NCBI RefSeq assembly: GCF_010993705.1
Contig: NZ_WOFO01000004.1
Span: 62,001-126,000, forward strand
Length of the DNA: 64,000 nt
Source: Cyclobacterium sp. SYSU L10401
Lineage (GTDB): Bacteria > Bacteroidota > Bacteroidia > Cytophagales > Cyclobacteriaceae
Reading direction: 5' to 3'
A program made the position numbers and the translations under genes. Below, piece after piece: positions 27,598-36,002 of the stretch. Each line of letters begins with the position of its first letter. The stretch's first letter is position 1. The notes under the pieces are model-generated. The model was given only the letters and a program-made list of their open reading frames with translations, did no database searches and was not told the origin of the DNA.

Positions 27598-28262
27598 AAA
27601 AACTAAACCTTCAAACAGAAAAAGGGATTTACCTGATAATCGATCCCGCATCAAAGCCGGAAAACGAACTTTTCGATGTACTGGAAAAGATCGGGCGGTA
27701 CCCCATCATTGCTCTTCAGGTATGGGACCATTTCAGACCATCCCAGGATGGCCAAAAGTTTATCCGGAAGGTCTGTCGGCTGGTTCGCCCACACCCTTTT
27801 CCCGTATTGGTCAATAACCGTTGGAAATGGATAAAGGATACGGGTTCAGATGGGGTGCATTTTGATCAAATCCCGGAAAACCTGGAGGCCATCAGAAAGA
27901 ATCTGCCTGAAGACACCCTTTTCGGAATCACCTGTAACAATGACCAGGACCTCATTAACCAGGCAGAAGAAAAAGGCTTTGATTACCTTTCCTTTTGCTC
28001 TGTTTTTCCCTCAGCTACTGCCAATAGTTGTGATTTGGTTTCCTTTGAAACAATACGGAAAACCCAAAAATCCAGCAAGCTCCCCCTTTTTCTGGCCGGT
28101 GGAATCAACCTGCATAACTTGTCAAAACTAAATGAGCTATCCCATTCAGGAGTAGCTGTCATTTCAGGCATCATGCAGGCAGCCGATCCCTGCAAGGCCA
28201 TAGAAGCCTATTTACTTAAATTACAAAACACTCCATTTAATGAAAATAGCCACCATCAATAA
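27594..28262 (+). CDS. ThiE/TenI-like thiamine phosphate synthase family protein
   Basis: The 222-aa TIM-barrel protein aligns with ThiE/TenI. VLVNNRWKWI (71-80) corresponds to the family INDR segment, SDGVHFDQIP (85-94) to GADGVHLGQ, SVFPSATANS (136-145) to the GPVFPTxTK phosphate loop, and LAGGIN (167-172) to ALGGI. ThiE joins HMP-pyrophosphate and thiazole phosphate to give thiamine phosphate. Here the phosphate loop lacks the TK and several substrate residues differ, so the substrate may be different. The TPP riboswitch upstream supports a thiamine-related role. The gene overlaps its neighbours at both ends. Confidence 0.85.
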   Translation: MKKLNLQTEKGIYLIIDPASKPENELFDVLEKIGRYPIIALQVWDHFRPSQDGQKFIRKVCRLVRPHPFPVLVNNRWKWIKDTGSDGVHFDQIPENLEAIRKNLPEDTLFGITCNNDQDLINQAEEKGFDYLSFCSVFPSATANSCDLVSFETIRKTQKSSKLPLFLAGGINLHNLSKLNELSHSGVAVISGIMQAADPCKAIEAYLLKLQNTPFNENSHHQ

Positions 28263-28506
28263 ATTGTGTTGCCCATTTGACCATTCAGATTTGACACTGA
28301 CCCGGGTTTCTGAAGATACAGAAGGAAAAATCCTGGAGGGCTGGTTGCATTGCCCCCATTGCACACGGATATATCCCATTGTCAAAGGTATTCCGATCAT
28401 GAGCCCGGATGCGTACAGGGAGATGGACATGGAGAAGCCCTTGTTCGAAAAATGGCAAAAGAACCTTGAGGGCAAGAAGGTAAAGGATTTCAGGTTAATT
28501 GAATAG
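28240..28506 (+). CDS. Trm112-like zinc-binding protein
   Basis: The 88-aa protein has CC at 10-11 and CPHC at 38-41, the four-Cys zinc site of the Trm112/YcaR family, then YPIVKGIPIMSP, the conserved strand after it. Trm112 proteins bind and stabilise SAM methyltransferases. A methyltransferase is encoded three genes upstream in the same operon, so this is its likely partner. It overlaps the ThiE-like gene by 23 bp. The C-terminal 35 residues are charged and helical. Confidence 0.85.
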   Translation: MKIATINKLCCPFDHSDLTLTRVSEDTEGKILEGWLHCPHCTRIYPIVKGIPIMSPDAYREMDMEKPLFEKWQKNLEGKKVKDFRLIE

Positions 28507-28526
28507 AACCTGATTCGTAATGCTCT

Positions 28527-28548
28527 ATTTCACCTGTGAAATTTTCTA
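28527..28548 (+). terminator. Weak terminator after the TPP operon
   Basis: ATTTCAC and GTGAAAT form a short stem with a tight loop, followed by TTTTCT, about 20 bp after the Trm112-like stop. The stem is AT-rich and termination may be partial, leaving read-through into the channel gene possible. Confidence 0.35.
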
Positions 28549-28712
28549 CCCGAACCTACCGGTAAGTACATGGGGCAAAATCAGGTCAACAGCAAGTGAT
28601 TTTTCAGTTCCATCATCAGCTTATCATTTACTCCCTGAAGGAATGAAAAAATCCTTAGCTAATTCTATTGAAATGGCTAAATTGGGAAAGTTTTGCTTTT
28701 TAAAAAACCAGC

Positions 28713-30674
28713 ATGCATATAAAAAGACCCAGGATCCGGCAGAAAATTATCTTCACCCTGGAAAGGCAATTGGTAAAGGGAGCCCATTTTCAGTTATTGC
28801 TGGTGGCAGCACTGATCGGACTGATATCCATCATAGGGGGAATATTGGTCATGCCATCGGGGGCACCCACGGCTACTTTTGGTGAATCCGTATGGTGGGC
28901 TTTTTTACGGCTTAGTGACCCCGGGTACCTGGGCGACGATGAAGGCAATTGGCGAAGATTTATTTCAACCCTGATAACGGTAGCCGGCTATGTGGTCTTT
29001 CTGGGCTCACTGGTGGCAGTTATCACCACCTGGATGAATCGGAAAATCAGGCATTTGGAACAGGGTCTGACTCCGGTAACAGCCAACAACCACATTTTAA
29101 TTCTGGGTTGGTCAAACAGGACCATTCACATTGCAGCTGAAATTTTCCAGTCTGTGGGTAGAATCAGGCGGTTTCTGGAAAAATACGATACCAAAAAGTT
29201 ACGGTTGATCATCCTCTCAGAAGAGGTCAGTCCTTTTCAAATGCAGGAACTAAAAGACCATCCCATGATCGGAAGCCGGGCCCATGAAATTGTATTGCGA
29301 ACCGGGCTGGCCATAGACCGGGAACACCTGCGCCGGGTGGATAGCCTGAATGCGTCTTGTATCATTATCCCCAGTTTGGCATATGGAAGAAAGGAACTGA
29401 TCAATCCTGATATAGAAACCATCAAATGCCTGCTTTCATTAAATGCTGAGGCCAATGCCCAAAACTACCACAAGCTGCCTTATGTAGTAGCAGAAATACA
29501 AGACGAAAACAAGATCAATGCCGCCCGCAGGTCCTACACAGGTCCGCTGGAAGTCGTGGGCAGTAACACCATCATCAGCAGGCTAATGGCCCAAAACATC
29601 CGGCATCCGGGGCTTTCGGAAGTCTACAATGAAATCCTCTCACAGGTGGATGATAGCAATTTGTTTTCACAGGCATTTCCTGAATTAATTGGCCAACCCA
29701 TAGGTCTTTTAAAAAAAGCATTTACCAAAGCGGTGGTGTTGGGCATAATCAAAACAGATGGGGACAATTTTGCTCCTCACCTAAACCTGCCTGATGAAAA
29801 GGTACTGGAAGATGGAGATCTTCTGGTCCTGCTAGCCAGAAGTTCTACAGATTTGGTTTGGCGAAGGGATAGGGTTGCAACAAAGGAAGCGCCTGCCCCG
29901 TTTGTCGGCCTGCTGCCTGTGGAAGAACAGCAAAGCCCCAACCGGATTTTGATTTTGGGATGGAATGAACATGTACCTTCCCTTATCAGGGAATTGGGTA
30001 CCTATGAAGATGAGAATTATTTTATCCGACTTATCACCCTGCGTCCCGTATCAGAAAGGGAAAAGGACCTGGCATTCTTAGAAGAGGACAACAACCGGGT
30101 AAGGGTGGAACATGTGGTAGCAGATTTTATCCGGGAATCTGAAATCAGAAAAATTGAAGCTGAAACCTTTGACCACATACTGCTGGTAAGTAGTGACCGA
30201 CTTGAAGAGGAAGAGGAGGCAGATGCCAGGACCATGGTAGGCTATGTATTACTCGAAGAGGTGCTGGAGAAAGCCAATAAAAGACCGTCTGTGTTGATTG
30301 AATTGTCAGACCCCAGCAACGAATCGCTCATCAAACGTTTTCAGAGTGAAGTCATCATCAGTCCCATGGTATTGAGCCATTTGCTGGCAGGAATTGCCCT
30401 GCAGCAGGAACTCAATAGTATCTACAATGAACTTTTCACTGTTGGAGGGGCAGAAATTATTTTCCGGGACCTCATGGAATACGGGGTTTCTCTTGGGAAA
30501 ATACGCTTTTTTGAACTCGAATCACTGGCTAGCGCTCATGGGGAAACCGTGCTGGGCGTCTACCTGGATCGGGAAGACGAAGCAGGAAACCACCTGTTGT
30601 TAAACCCGGCCAAAGGTCATGAAATAAATCTCTCAGAAAAAGACCGGCTGGTAGTACTGACTACCTTTTATTGA
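28713..30674 (+). CDS. CASTOR/POLLUX-like ion channel with TrkA/RCK domains
   Basis: The 653-aa protein has two transmembrane helices near residues 26-48 and 85-108. Between them is a pore loop containing RLSDPGYLGDDEGN. Two Rossmann-type RCK domains follow, one starting NHILILGWSNRTIHIAAEI (about 126) and one starting NRILILGWNEHVPSLIREL (about 410). This is the plan of plant CASTOR/POLLUX nuclear-envelope channels and their bacterial relatives, not of classical KcsA channels, because no TVGYG filter is present. It probably conducts K+ or Ca2+ under ligand control. It starts about 200 bp after the TPP operon, and I see no direct functional link to it. Confidence 0.88.
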   Translation: MHIKRPRIRQKIIFTLERQLVKGAHFQLLLVAALIGLISIIGGILVMPSGAPTATFGESVWWAFLRLSDPGYLGDDEGNWRRFISTLITVAGYVVFLGSLVAVITTWMNRKIRHLEQGLTPVTANNHILILGWSNRTIHIAAEIFQSVGRIRRFLEKYDTKKLRLIILSEEVSPFQMQELKDHPMIGSRAHEIVLRTGLAIDREHLRRVDSLNASCIIIPSLAYGRKELINPDIETIKCLLSLNAEANAQNYHKLPYVVAEIQDENKINAARRSYTGPLEVVGSNTIISRLMAQNIRHPGLSEVYNEILSQVDDSNLFSQAFPELIGQPIGLLKKAFTKAVVLGIIKTDGDNFAPHLNLPDEKVLEDGDLLVLLARSSTDLVWRRDRVATKEAPAPFVGLLPVEEQQSPNRILILGWNEHVPSLIRELGTYEDENYFIRLITLRPVSEREKDLAFLEEDNNRVRVEHVVADFIRESEIRKIEAETFDHILLVSSDRLEEEEEADARTMVGYVLLEEVLEKANKRPSVLIELSDPSNESLIKRFQSEVIISPMVLSHLLAGIALQQELNSIYNELFTVGGAEIIFRDLMEYGVSLGKIRFFELESLASAHGETVLGVYLDREDEAGNHLLLNPAKGHEINLSEKDRLVVLTTFY

Positions 30675-30800
30675 TTTACAGCGGTATTTTTTGCTCCCCA
30701 AAAAAAGAAAAAGCCTTCCATTTGGCAAGATATGGTCGGTATTAACATTTTATACCCTTATTGGTTACATATGCGTACCTTCTTTTAGAAAGGAAGACGA

Positions 30801-30903
30801 TACATTTGACACAAGAAAGTGAGGAAAATAAAAATTTTATCTTATCCTTACCTATTGAACCTAACTCAACTACCGGTCCTCTCATATACCGGTAGTTTTT
30901 TTT
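30801..30903 (+). ncRNA. Candidate small RNA ending at a strong terminator
   Basis: TACATTTG at 30801-30808 matches the Bacteroidota -7 element exactly, but no good TTTG lies at the right distance. A dyad (CTTCTTT/AAAGGAAG) occupies the -33 area instead. About 90 bp downstream, AACTACCGGT and ACCGGTAGTT form a perfect 10-bp stem with a 10-nt loop followed by eight T. There is no reading frame between. Either this is a roughly 90-nt RNA gene, or only the terminator of the channel gene is real. Confidence 0.4.
30868..30903 (+). terminator. Strong intrinsic terminator
   Basis: A perfect 10-bp stem (AACTACCGGT/ACCGGTAGTT), a 10-nt loop and TTTTTTTT lie about 195 bp after the channel gene stop and just before the convergent crotonase gene. 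It ends plus-strand transcription here. Confidence 0.85.
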
Positions 30904-30948
30904 ACCGCACAGCAAAAAAAACCTATCCCTTCCTGCTACATCAAAAGC

Positions 30949-31668
30949 TTACTCCTTCGATCGGGAATAGAGCGTACTGAGCACATCGTACCAAATGCTT
31001 TGATCTCCTGTTTTGGTATGGGTAGAAAACACTGCCTTGGCCATTTTAAATGCATCAGGGTCCAACTGATTCAGTTTTGCTAACCATGCAGTGGTTTCTT
31101 CCTGCCACCTTTCCTTTGGAAAAACCCTGTTGACAAGACCCAGGTTCAAGGCTGCATCAGCATCCAGTTTTTCTGCCAAAAAAACCAGCTCTTTTGCATT
31201 GGCTTCGCCTATCAGTTGGTTTAACCGGTGAATCCCTCCCCATCCCGGCAGCCAACCGTGCCGAAGCTCCGGACTTCCAAACACAGCCCCGGGACCAGCC
31301 AGTCTGAAATCGCAGGCAAGCGCAAGTTCCAATCCTCCCCCAAGGGCATAGCCCTGTATCAGCGCCAGGGTAGGTTTTGGGAAAGCTGCCACCGCATTGA
31401 ATACTTCATGCCCGGTTTTAATCCAATGGATCAAGCCTTTTTGATCCAAAGCGGTAAACTGGTTGAGGTCTGCTCCGGTCGAAAAGGCTTTGTCCCCCTT
31501 TCCCCTAAATGCTACTGACCTGATTTCTTCATCATTCTCGGCACGCTTTAGGATTTGTTGAATGGCATCCAGTTCCGGCAGGCCAAAACAGTTATATTTT
31601 TCCGGCCGGTTAAACACAATAAATTGGGTTTGCCCTTCTTTGTAATTTTCTATGCTAGCAGTTTTCAT
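30949..31668 (-). CDS. Enoyl-CoA hydratase/isomerase (crotonase) family protein
   Basis: The protein has about 239 aa from the ATG at 31668, which lies 7 bp after the CoA-transferase stop; a longer frame would overlap that gene and adds non-homologous residues. Crotonase fold motifs are FRGKGDKAFSTGADLNQF (first oxyanion-hole strand) and ALGGGLELALACDFRLAG, then SPELRHGWLPGWGG. It acts on acyl-CoA thioesters in the cytosol. The Glu pair of classic hydratases is not obvious, so isomerase or another crotonase activity is possible. It is co-transcribed with the CoA-transferase, suggesting a short acyl-CoA pathway. Confidence 0.88.
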   Translation of the reverse strand: MKTASIENYKEGQTQFIVFNRPEKYNCFGLPELDAIQQILKRAENDEEIRSVAFRGKGDKAFSTGADLNQFTALDQKGLIHWIKTGHEVFNAVAAFPKPTLALIQGYALGGGLELALACDFRLAGPGAVFGSPELRHGWLPGWGGIHRLNQLIGEANAKELVFLAEKLDADAALNLGLVNRVFPKERWQEETTAWLAKLNQLDPDAFKMAKAVFSTHTKTGDQSIWYDVLSTLYSRSKE

Positions 31669-31675
31669 GGTCAGT

Positions 31676-33235
31676 TTAAGTTGTAAAACCAGGTAAATGG
31701 AGCCTGTCCTCTTCGAAAATACTCTGGTCCATGGTTTTAAGGTTTTCAGCAATGGCAGGCACGAAATCCATCATGTCAAGGATATCTGCTTCCAGCCTTG
31801 CTCCCGGTGCAATTTCCGTTAGTAACAAGCCATCCGCCGTCAATTTGAATACGGCTCTTTCTGTCAGGTAATAGACCTCCTGCCCCTTTTCAAAGGCATA
31901 TTTTCCACTAAAGGTTACCTGCTCCACCTCAGGGACAAATTTCTTGAATTTACCGGGGTCCCTGATTTTAATGCCTTCTTCACTCCACTCCACATCGGCT
32001 TTGGCGGCAAAGCTTCCACAAAACACTACCTTTTTGCTGTGTTGGGAAATGTCTATAAATCCCCCACATCCTGTAATTTTATCTCCAAACTTGCTGGAAT
32101 TCACATTACCCGATTGATCCACCTGTGCAAAGCCTAAAAAGGCCATGTCCAATCCACCACCATGAAAAAAATCGAATTGGTAACCATCATCCAATATGGC
32201 ATCCGGCTGGTACATGGCACCAAAATTCAAGCCTGTAGTAGGGATACCTCCCAAAGGACCTTGTTCAATCATAAAGGTAAGTTGATCAAATATACCTTCC
32301 TGCCTGGCAACTATGGGTATACCGTCAGACATGCCATACCCCAGATTGACAAAAGCACCCGGGAACAATTCCCTGGCCCCCCTCCTGCTGATAATCCTTT
32401 TAATACCGGACAGCCGCAAACTTTCCTCTTCGGTAACGGGTGCATCCTTGCGAATAAGTGAGGCATCATAAGTGGTCAGGTAGGTCATGGGCTGATCAGG
32501 TACTTCCACCACATAATCAATCCATGCACCCGGGACTTTGACCTGCATGGCAGGTGTACAGTGGTCCCTGCGGATGGATTTTACCTGGGCAATCACAATC
32601 CCCTTGTTGACCTTAGCCGCCTGAGCTTCGGAAAGCATGGCAAAACTACCCACTTCCCCTTCCATGGACAGGTTGCCATTTTGGTCCAGGCTGGTTCCCC
32701 GAATCAAGGCCACATCAATGGGATGCGCCCGGTAAAAAAGGTAAAAGTCACCCGAAATCTCCACCAATTCCACTAGCTCCTCACCGGCTCTGGTATTGAT
32801 CTTACCTCCATCCAACCTGGGATCCACAAAGGTATGTAGACCGGTCTTGGTCAGCAATCCTTTTTCTCCTCCTGCGGTAGTCCGCATCAGGTGACTCAAT
32901 ACCCCCTGGGGAAAATTATAAGCTTCGATGTCATTGTTCCGGGTCAGACTTACCATTTTGGGCGCATTGCCGAAAAATCCGCCGATTACCCTTTTAGGCA
33001 AACCTACATGGGCCAAATGATTCAGTCCCAACTGATCCGAATCCCCCAGACCACAAGGGTGGATGATGGTCAGGTTTGAGGGAGATTGCGATTGCAGGTA
33101 ACGACGGCCAATGGCCTTTAGTAATTCATCGGGAATATTGTGCCCGGCACCTCCTCCGCCTATGCAAATGGTCTGCCCATCCTTAATCAATTGAGCGGCC
33201 GCATCGGCAGAGATGATTTGTGGAAATCGATTCAT
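31676..33235 (-). CDS. Acyl-CoA:acetate/3-ketoacid CoA-transferase (propionate CoA-transferase type)
   Basis: The protein has about 519 aa from the ATG at 33235, where MNRFPQIISADAAAQLI begins; the longer frame has an untypical leader. It is a single-chain family I CoA-transferase with fused alpha and beta subunits. The N-terminal GGGGAGHNIPDELL is the CoA-binding glycine loop. FMIEQGPLGGIP in the second half carries the catalytic Glu, which forms the glutamyl-CoA intermediate. It moves CoA between short-chain acids such as acetate, propionate or acetoacetate. The crotonase gene follows after 7 bp. Confidence 0.9.
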   Translation of the reverse strand: MNRFPQIISADAAAQLIKDGQTICIGGGGAGHNIPDELLKAIGRRYLQSQSPSNLTIIHPCGLGDSDQLGLNHLAHVGLPKRVIGGFFGNAPKMVSLTRNNDIEAYNFPQGVLSHLMRTTAGGEKGLLTKTGLHTFVDPRLDGGKINTRAGEELVELVEISGDFYLFYRAHPIDVALIRGTSLDQNGNLSMEGEVGSFAMLSEAQAAKVNKGIVIAQVKSIRRDHCTPAMQVKVPGAWIDYVVEVPDQPMTYLTTYDASLIRKDAPVTEEESLRLSGIKRIISRRGARELFPGAFVNLGYGMSDGIPIVARQEGIFDQLTFMIEQGPLGGIPTTGLNFGAMYQPDAILDDGYQFDFFHGGGLDMAFLGFAQVDQSGNVNSSKFGDKITGCGGFIDISQHSKKVVFCGSFAAKADVEWSEEGIKIRDPGKFKKFVPEVEQVTFSGKYAFEKGQEVYYLTERAVFKLTADGLLLTEIAPGARLEADILDMMDFVPAIAENLKTMDQSIFEEDRLHLPGFTT

Positions 33236-33353
33236 ATCATTTGGGTATATTGAAGCTTTAATATAACAGAAAAGCGAAGGAAGGACAGCCCTTTCCTCCT
33301 GTTTTTTTACATTCCAGGTCATTGCACCTCCCTACCGTTGCTGCCATCCTCTG

Positions 33354-34748
33354 TCAGGCTTTTGCGAATTTCCAGTTTCCCTTTCTGAAAAACCACAAGG
33401 CAATCATGGCATGGAGTGAATGGCAAATGGCTATACTGATAAATATGCCTTTGGTTTCCAGACCATAAGTGATGGCCAGGGCATATGCCAGTGGAATTTC
33501 CAACAGCCAAAACACGCCGATATTGATGTAGGCGGGTGTTTTGGTATCTCCTGCCCCGTTAAAGGCCTGCACCATCACCATGCCTACGGCATAAAAAATA
33601 TATCCCAGTACCGTGATTTTTAACCCTGAGGCTGCAACGTTACGGACCTCCTCTTCCAGGGCAAAAAATCCTGCCAGGTTATCTGCAAACAAAAGGTAAA
33701 CCAAGGTGACTGCTGCCAGAAAGATAAAGTTATACCGGGCTGTCAGGAATGTAGAAATCTCGGCCCGAAAGGCTTTTCCTGCTCCCAGGTTCTGTCCTAC
33801 CAGGGTAGCAGCAGCAGCTGAAAGGCCCCAGGCCGGCATCAGACTAAACAAGAGGACCCGAAAAGCAATGGTATAGCCCGCTACTGCTGCACTCCCAAAT
33901 TCAGACGCAATCCTTGTGAGTACTATCCAGGCTGCTGAATCCACTAAAAATTGCCCCATTCCTCCGGCAGAAATGTGAATGATTTTTTTCAGGGTCTCCC
34001 ATCGAACCCGCAGGTTTGTCCGGTTTATGACCAGCCGGTGCCTGCCATTGAACAAATGATACAATTGGTACACAACCCCGACACTTCGTCCAAGGGTGGT
34101 GGCCCAGGCAGCTCCCACCAGTCCAAAACCTTCAAAAGAACCCAATCCGAAAATCAACAGCGGATCCAATACAATATTCAACCCATTGGATATCCACAGG
34201 GCCCTCATGGCCAGATGGGCTGCTCCGGCACCCCTGAATATGCCATTGATCAGAAAAAGCAGCATGATGGCCGTATTGCCCAGGAAAATGATTTCCGTAT
34301 AGGTCTTTCCCGTTTCCAGAACCTGGTCCTCTGCACCCATCAGCGAAAGGATCTCCCCGGCATAGATAAAGCCCCCTGCTCCCAGGAGTAGAGATGCCAA
34401 TATACCTACCAGGAGCAACTGGAAGGCAACGGTACCTGCCCGCTGGAATTTTTTTTCTCCGAATCTCCTCGCCACCATGGCCGTACCGGCCATGCTGATC
34501 CCGACCCCCAATGAATAAATGATCGTCAGCACAGCCTCTGTCAACCCCACCGTGGCGACGGCATGTTCCCCAAGCCGACCCACAAAAAATATATCCACCA
34601 CAGCAAATAGGGACTCCATGATCATTTCCAGGATCATGGGAACGGCCAACAGGACGATCCCCGATTTGATAGGGATCCTTGTGTAGTCCTGCTCATTGCC
34701 GCGGATAGATTCCGATAATAATTGCCAAAATGGAGTGCGCTTCTTCAT
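33354..34748 (-). CDS. MATE family multidrug/sodium exporter
   Basis: The 464-aa protein has 12 predicted hydrophobic helices arranged as two six-helix bundles. The first repeat has VDIFFVGRLGEHAVATVGLTE and the second has AAATLVGQNLGAGKAFRAE, the two conserved MATE signatures. It is an inner-membrane antiporter using Na+ or H+ to expel cationic compounds. It lies on the minus strand with over 100 bp on either side, and a pair of palindromes lies upstream, so it is probably a separate unit. Confidence 0.93.
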   Translation of the reverse strand: MKKRTPFWQLLSESIRGNEQDYTRIPIKSGIVLLAVPMILEMIMESLFAVVDIFFVGRLGEHAVATVGLTEAVLTIIYSLGVGISMAGTAMVARRFGEKKFQRAGTVAFQLLLVGILASLLLGAGGFIYAGEILSLMGAEDQVLETGKTYTEIIFLGNTAIMLLFLINGIFRGAGAAHLAMRALWISNGLNIVLDPLLIFGLGSFEGFGLVGAAWATTLGRSVGVVYQLYHLFNGRHRLVINRTNLRVRWETLKKIIHISAGGMGQFLVDSAAWIVLTRIASEFGSAAVAGYTIAFRVLLFSLMPAWGLSAAAATLVGQNLGAGKAFRAEISTFLTARYNFIFLAAVTLVYLLFADNLAGFFALEEEVRNVAASGLKITVLGYIFYAVGMVMVQAFNGAGDTKTPAYINIGVFWLLEIPLAYALAITYGLETKGIFISIAICHSLHAMIALWFFRKGNWKFAKA

Positions 34749-34798
34749 CAGGAAAAATCAAACTGCAAATATCGGAAAAATGCGGACAATAATTTCTT

Positions 34799-34814
34799 TT
34801 TCCCGTACGGGAAA
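34799..34814. repeat. Perfect 16-bp palindrome TTTCCCGTACGGGAAA
   Basis: An uninterrupted 16-bp dyad flanked by T and A runs lies about 50 bp upstream of the MATE gene start. It may be an operator or part of the terminator region of the ureohydrolase gene. Confidence 0.5.
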
Positions 34815-34830
34815 TTTTTCAGGTAAACCG

Positions 34831-34865
34831 AAACTTTTCCAAAGTTTCAAACTTTGGAAAAGTTT
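34831..34865 (-). terminator. 35-bp near-perfect palindrome after the ureohydrolase gene
   Basis: Two perfect 17-bp arms (AAACTTTTCCAAAGTTT and its complement) flank a single C. It starts 12 bp after the ureohydrolase stop on the minus strand and lies upstream of the MATE gene. It would fold into a long hairpin and probably ends or stabilises the upstream transcript, although no T-tract follows directly. Confidence 0.5.
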
Positions 34866-34876
34866 GATTAGAAAAC

Positions 34877-35950
34877 CTACAACCAGTTTAACTTGCCCTG
34901 AGAAACGGCCGCCAGGTTGACCATGCGGTAAAGTACCCTGGCCCCAACATTCGCATCCCAATCACTTTTTTCCGGCCCGGGAGCTACCTCTACCAGATCG
35001 AAACCAATCACTTGCCTCCCGGATTTCACCAATGTTTTGAGTAGGTAATCCAGCTGCTGAAAATCCAGGCCTCCGGGAACAGGAGTGCCCGTATGGGGGC
35101 AAAGGGCGGGGTTTAACCCATCAATGTCAATGGTCAAGTAAACCTTTTCGGGTAAATTGGCCACCATCTCCTGGCAAATGGATATCCAGGTTCTGCCTTC
35201 AAACAATTGCGCTTTCAATTGGCTATCGGAAAATAGCCGAATCCTTTCATCTGAATGGATCACCGTCCATTCTTCCTCGCAATAATCCCGGATACCTACC
35301 TGAACCAAACGGTCTACCTGGGGGATTTTCAGAAAATTATGGGCTATGGAGGCGTGTGAATAGTCAAATCCCTCGTAAGCCGATCGCAAGTCTGCATGGG
35401 CATCTATTTGCAGTATTCCGAAAGTGGAATGATGGTCAGCCAAGGCACGGATAGCTCCCAAAGGGGTGCTGTGGTCTCCTCCCAAAAGTCCAAAAACCTT
35501 TCCTTCTTTCAGGTAGTTGCGGGCCTGTTGGTATACCCAATCGTTCATTTCTTCACAAGCCCTGTTGATGATATCCGGAACGGCCGCAAATCGCTCCCCA
35601 TGAATTTCCAAAGCTCCTTCCGCCAGCCATTGAATATAATTGCCCGCAAGCAGGCGGTACTTGTTATTGTCTGCCTGCAGGTTTTCATCAATTGGCAATA
35701 GGCAGACACCCAGCTTCCATGCATCTTTGATGTCTTCCTGAAAAAGATCCACCTGTTGGGAGGCTGCCAGAATGGCTTCCGGGCCCTGGGCCGTTCCTGA
35801 ATGATAGGAAACCGTCACTTCCCAGGGAACGGGAAGAATGACCACCTCACTGTTTACCGGTTCAAAGGGAAGTCCAAATAATTTACCGGAAATCCCTATG
35901 CCATTGGGATCAAAATCCGTGAATGGGTCATTTTTTTGTTTATTACTCAT
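34877..35950 (-). CDS. Arginase/agmatinase family ureohydrolase
   Basis: The 357-aa protein has the binuclear manganese site of ureohydrolases in order: GLLGGDHSTPLG, LQIDAHADLRSAYEG (DxHxD), then LTIDIDGLNPALCPHTGTPVPGG (DxD). It hydrolyses a guanidino group to urea. Agmatinase, formimidoylglutamase and guanidinobutyrase share the motifs and cannot be separated here; the agmatinase-like GTPVPGG context slightly favours agmatinase. It is cytosolic. A SixA-like phosphatase gene lies upstream on the same strand after about 50 bp, so they may be co-transcribed. Confidence 0.9.
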   Translation of the reverse strand: MSNKQKNDPFTDFDPNGIGISGKLFGLPFEPVNSEVVILPVPWEVTVSYHSGTAQGPEAILAASQQVDLFQEDIKDAWKLGVCLLPIDENLQADNNKYRLLAGNYIQWLAEGALEIHGERFAAVPDIINRACEEMNDWVYQQARNYLKEGKVFGLLGGDHSTPLGAIRALADHHSTFGILQIDAHADLRSAYEGFDYSHASIAHNFLKIPQVDRLVQVGIRDYCEEEWTVIHSDERIRLFSDSQLKAQLFEGRTWISICQEMVANLPEKVYLTIDIDGLNPALCPHTGTPVPGGLDFQQLDYLLKTLVKSGRQVIGFDLVEVAPGPEKSDWDANVGARVLYRMVNLAAVSQGKLNWL

Positions 35951-36002
35951 GTCTTGATTGAATTGGTGAAATGTAAAATAAAAGCTGTAGGATAAAGCCA
36001 GA

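Noticed and set aside
28520-28885. 121-codon frame between the Trm112-like and channel genes
   Set aside because: It overlaps the start of the channel gene in another frame and has no recognisable features.
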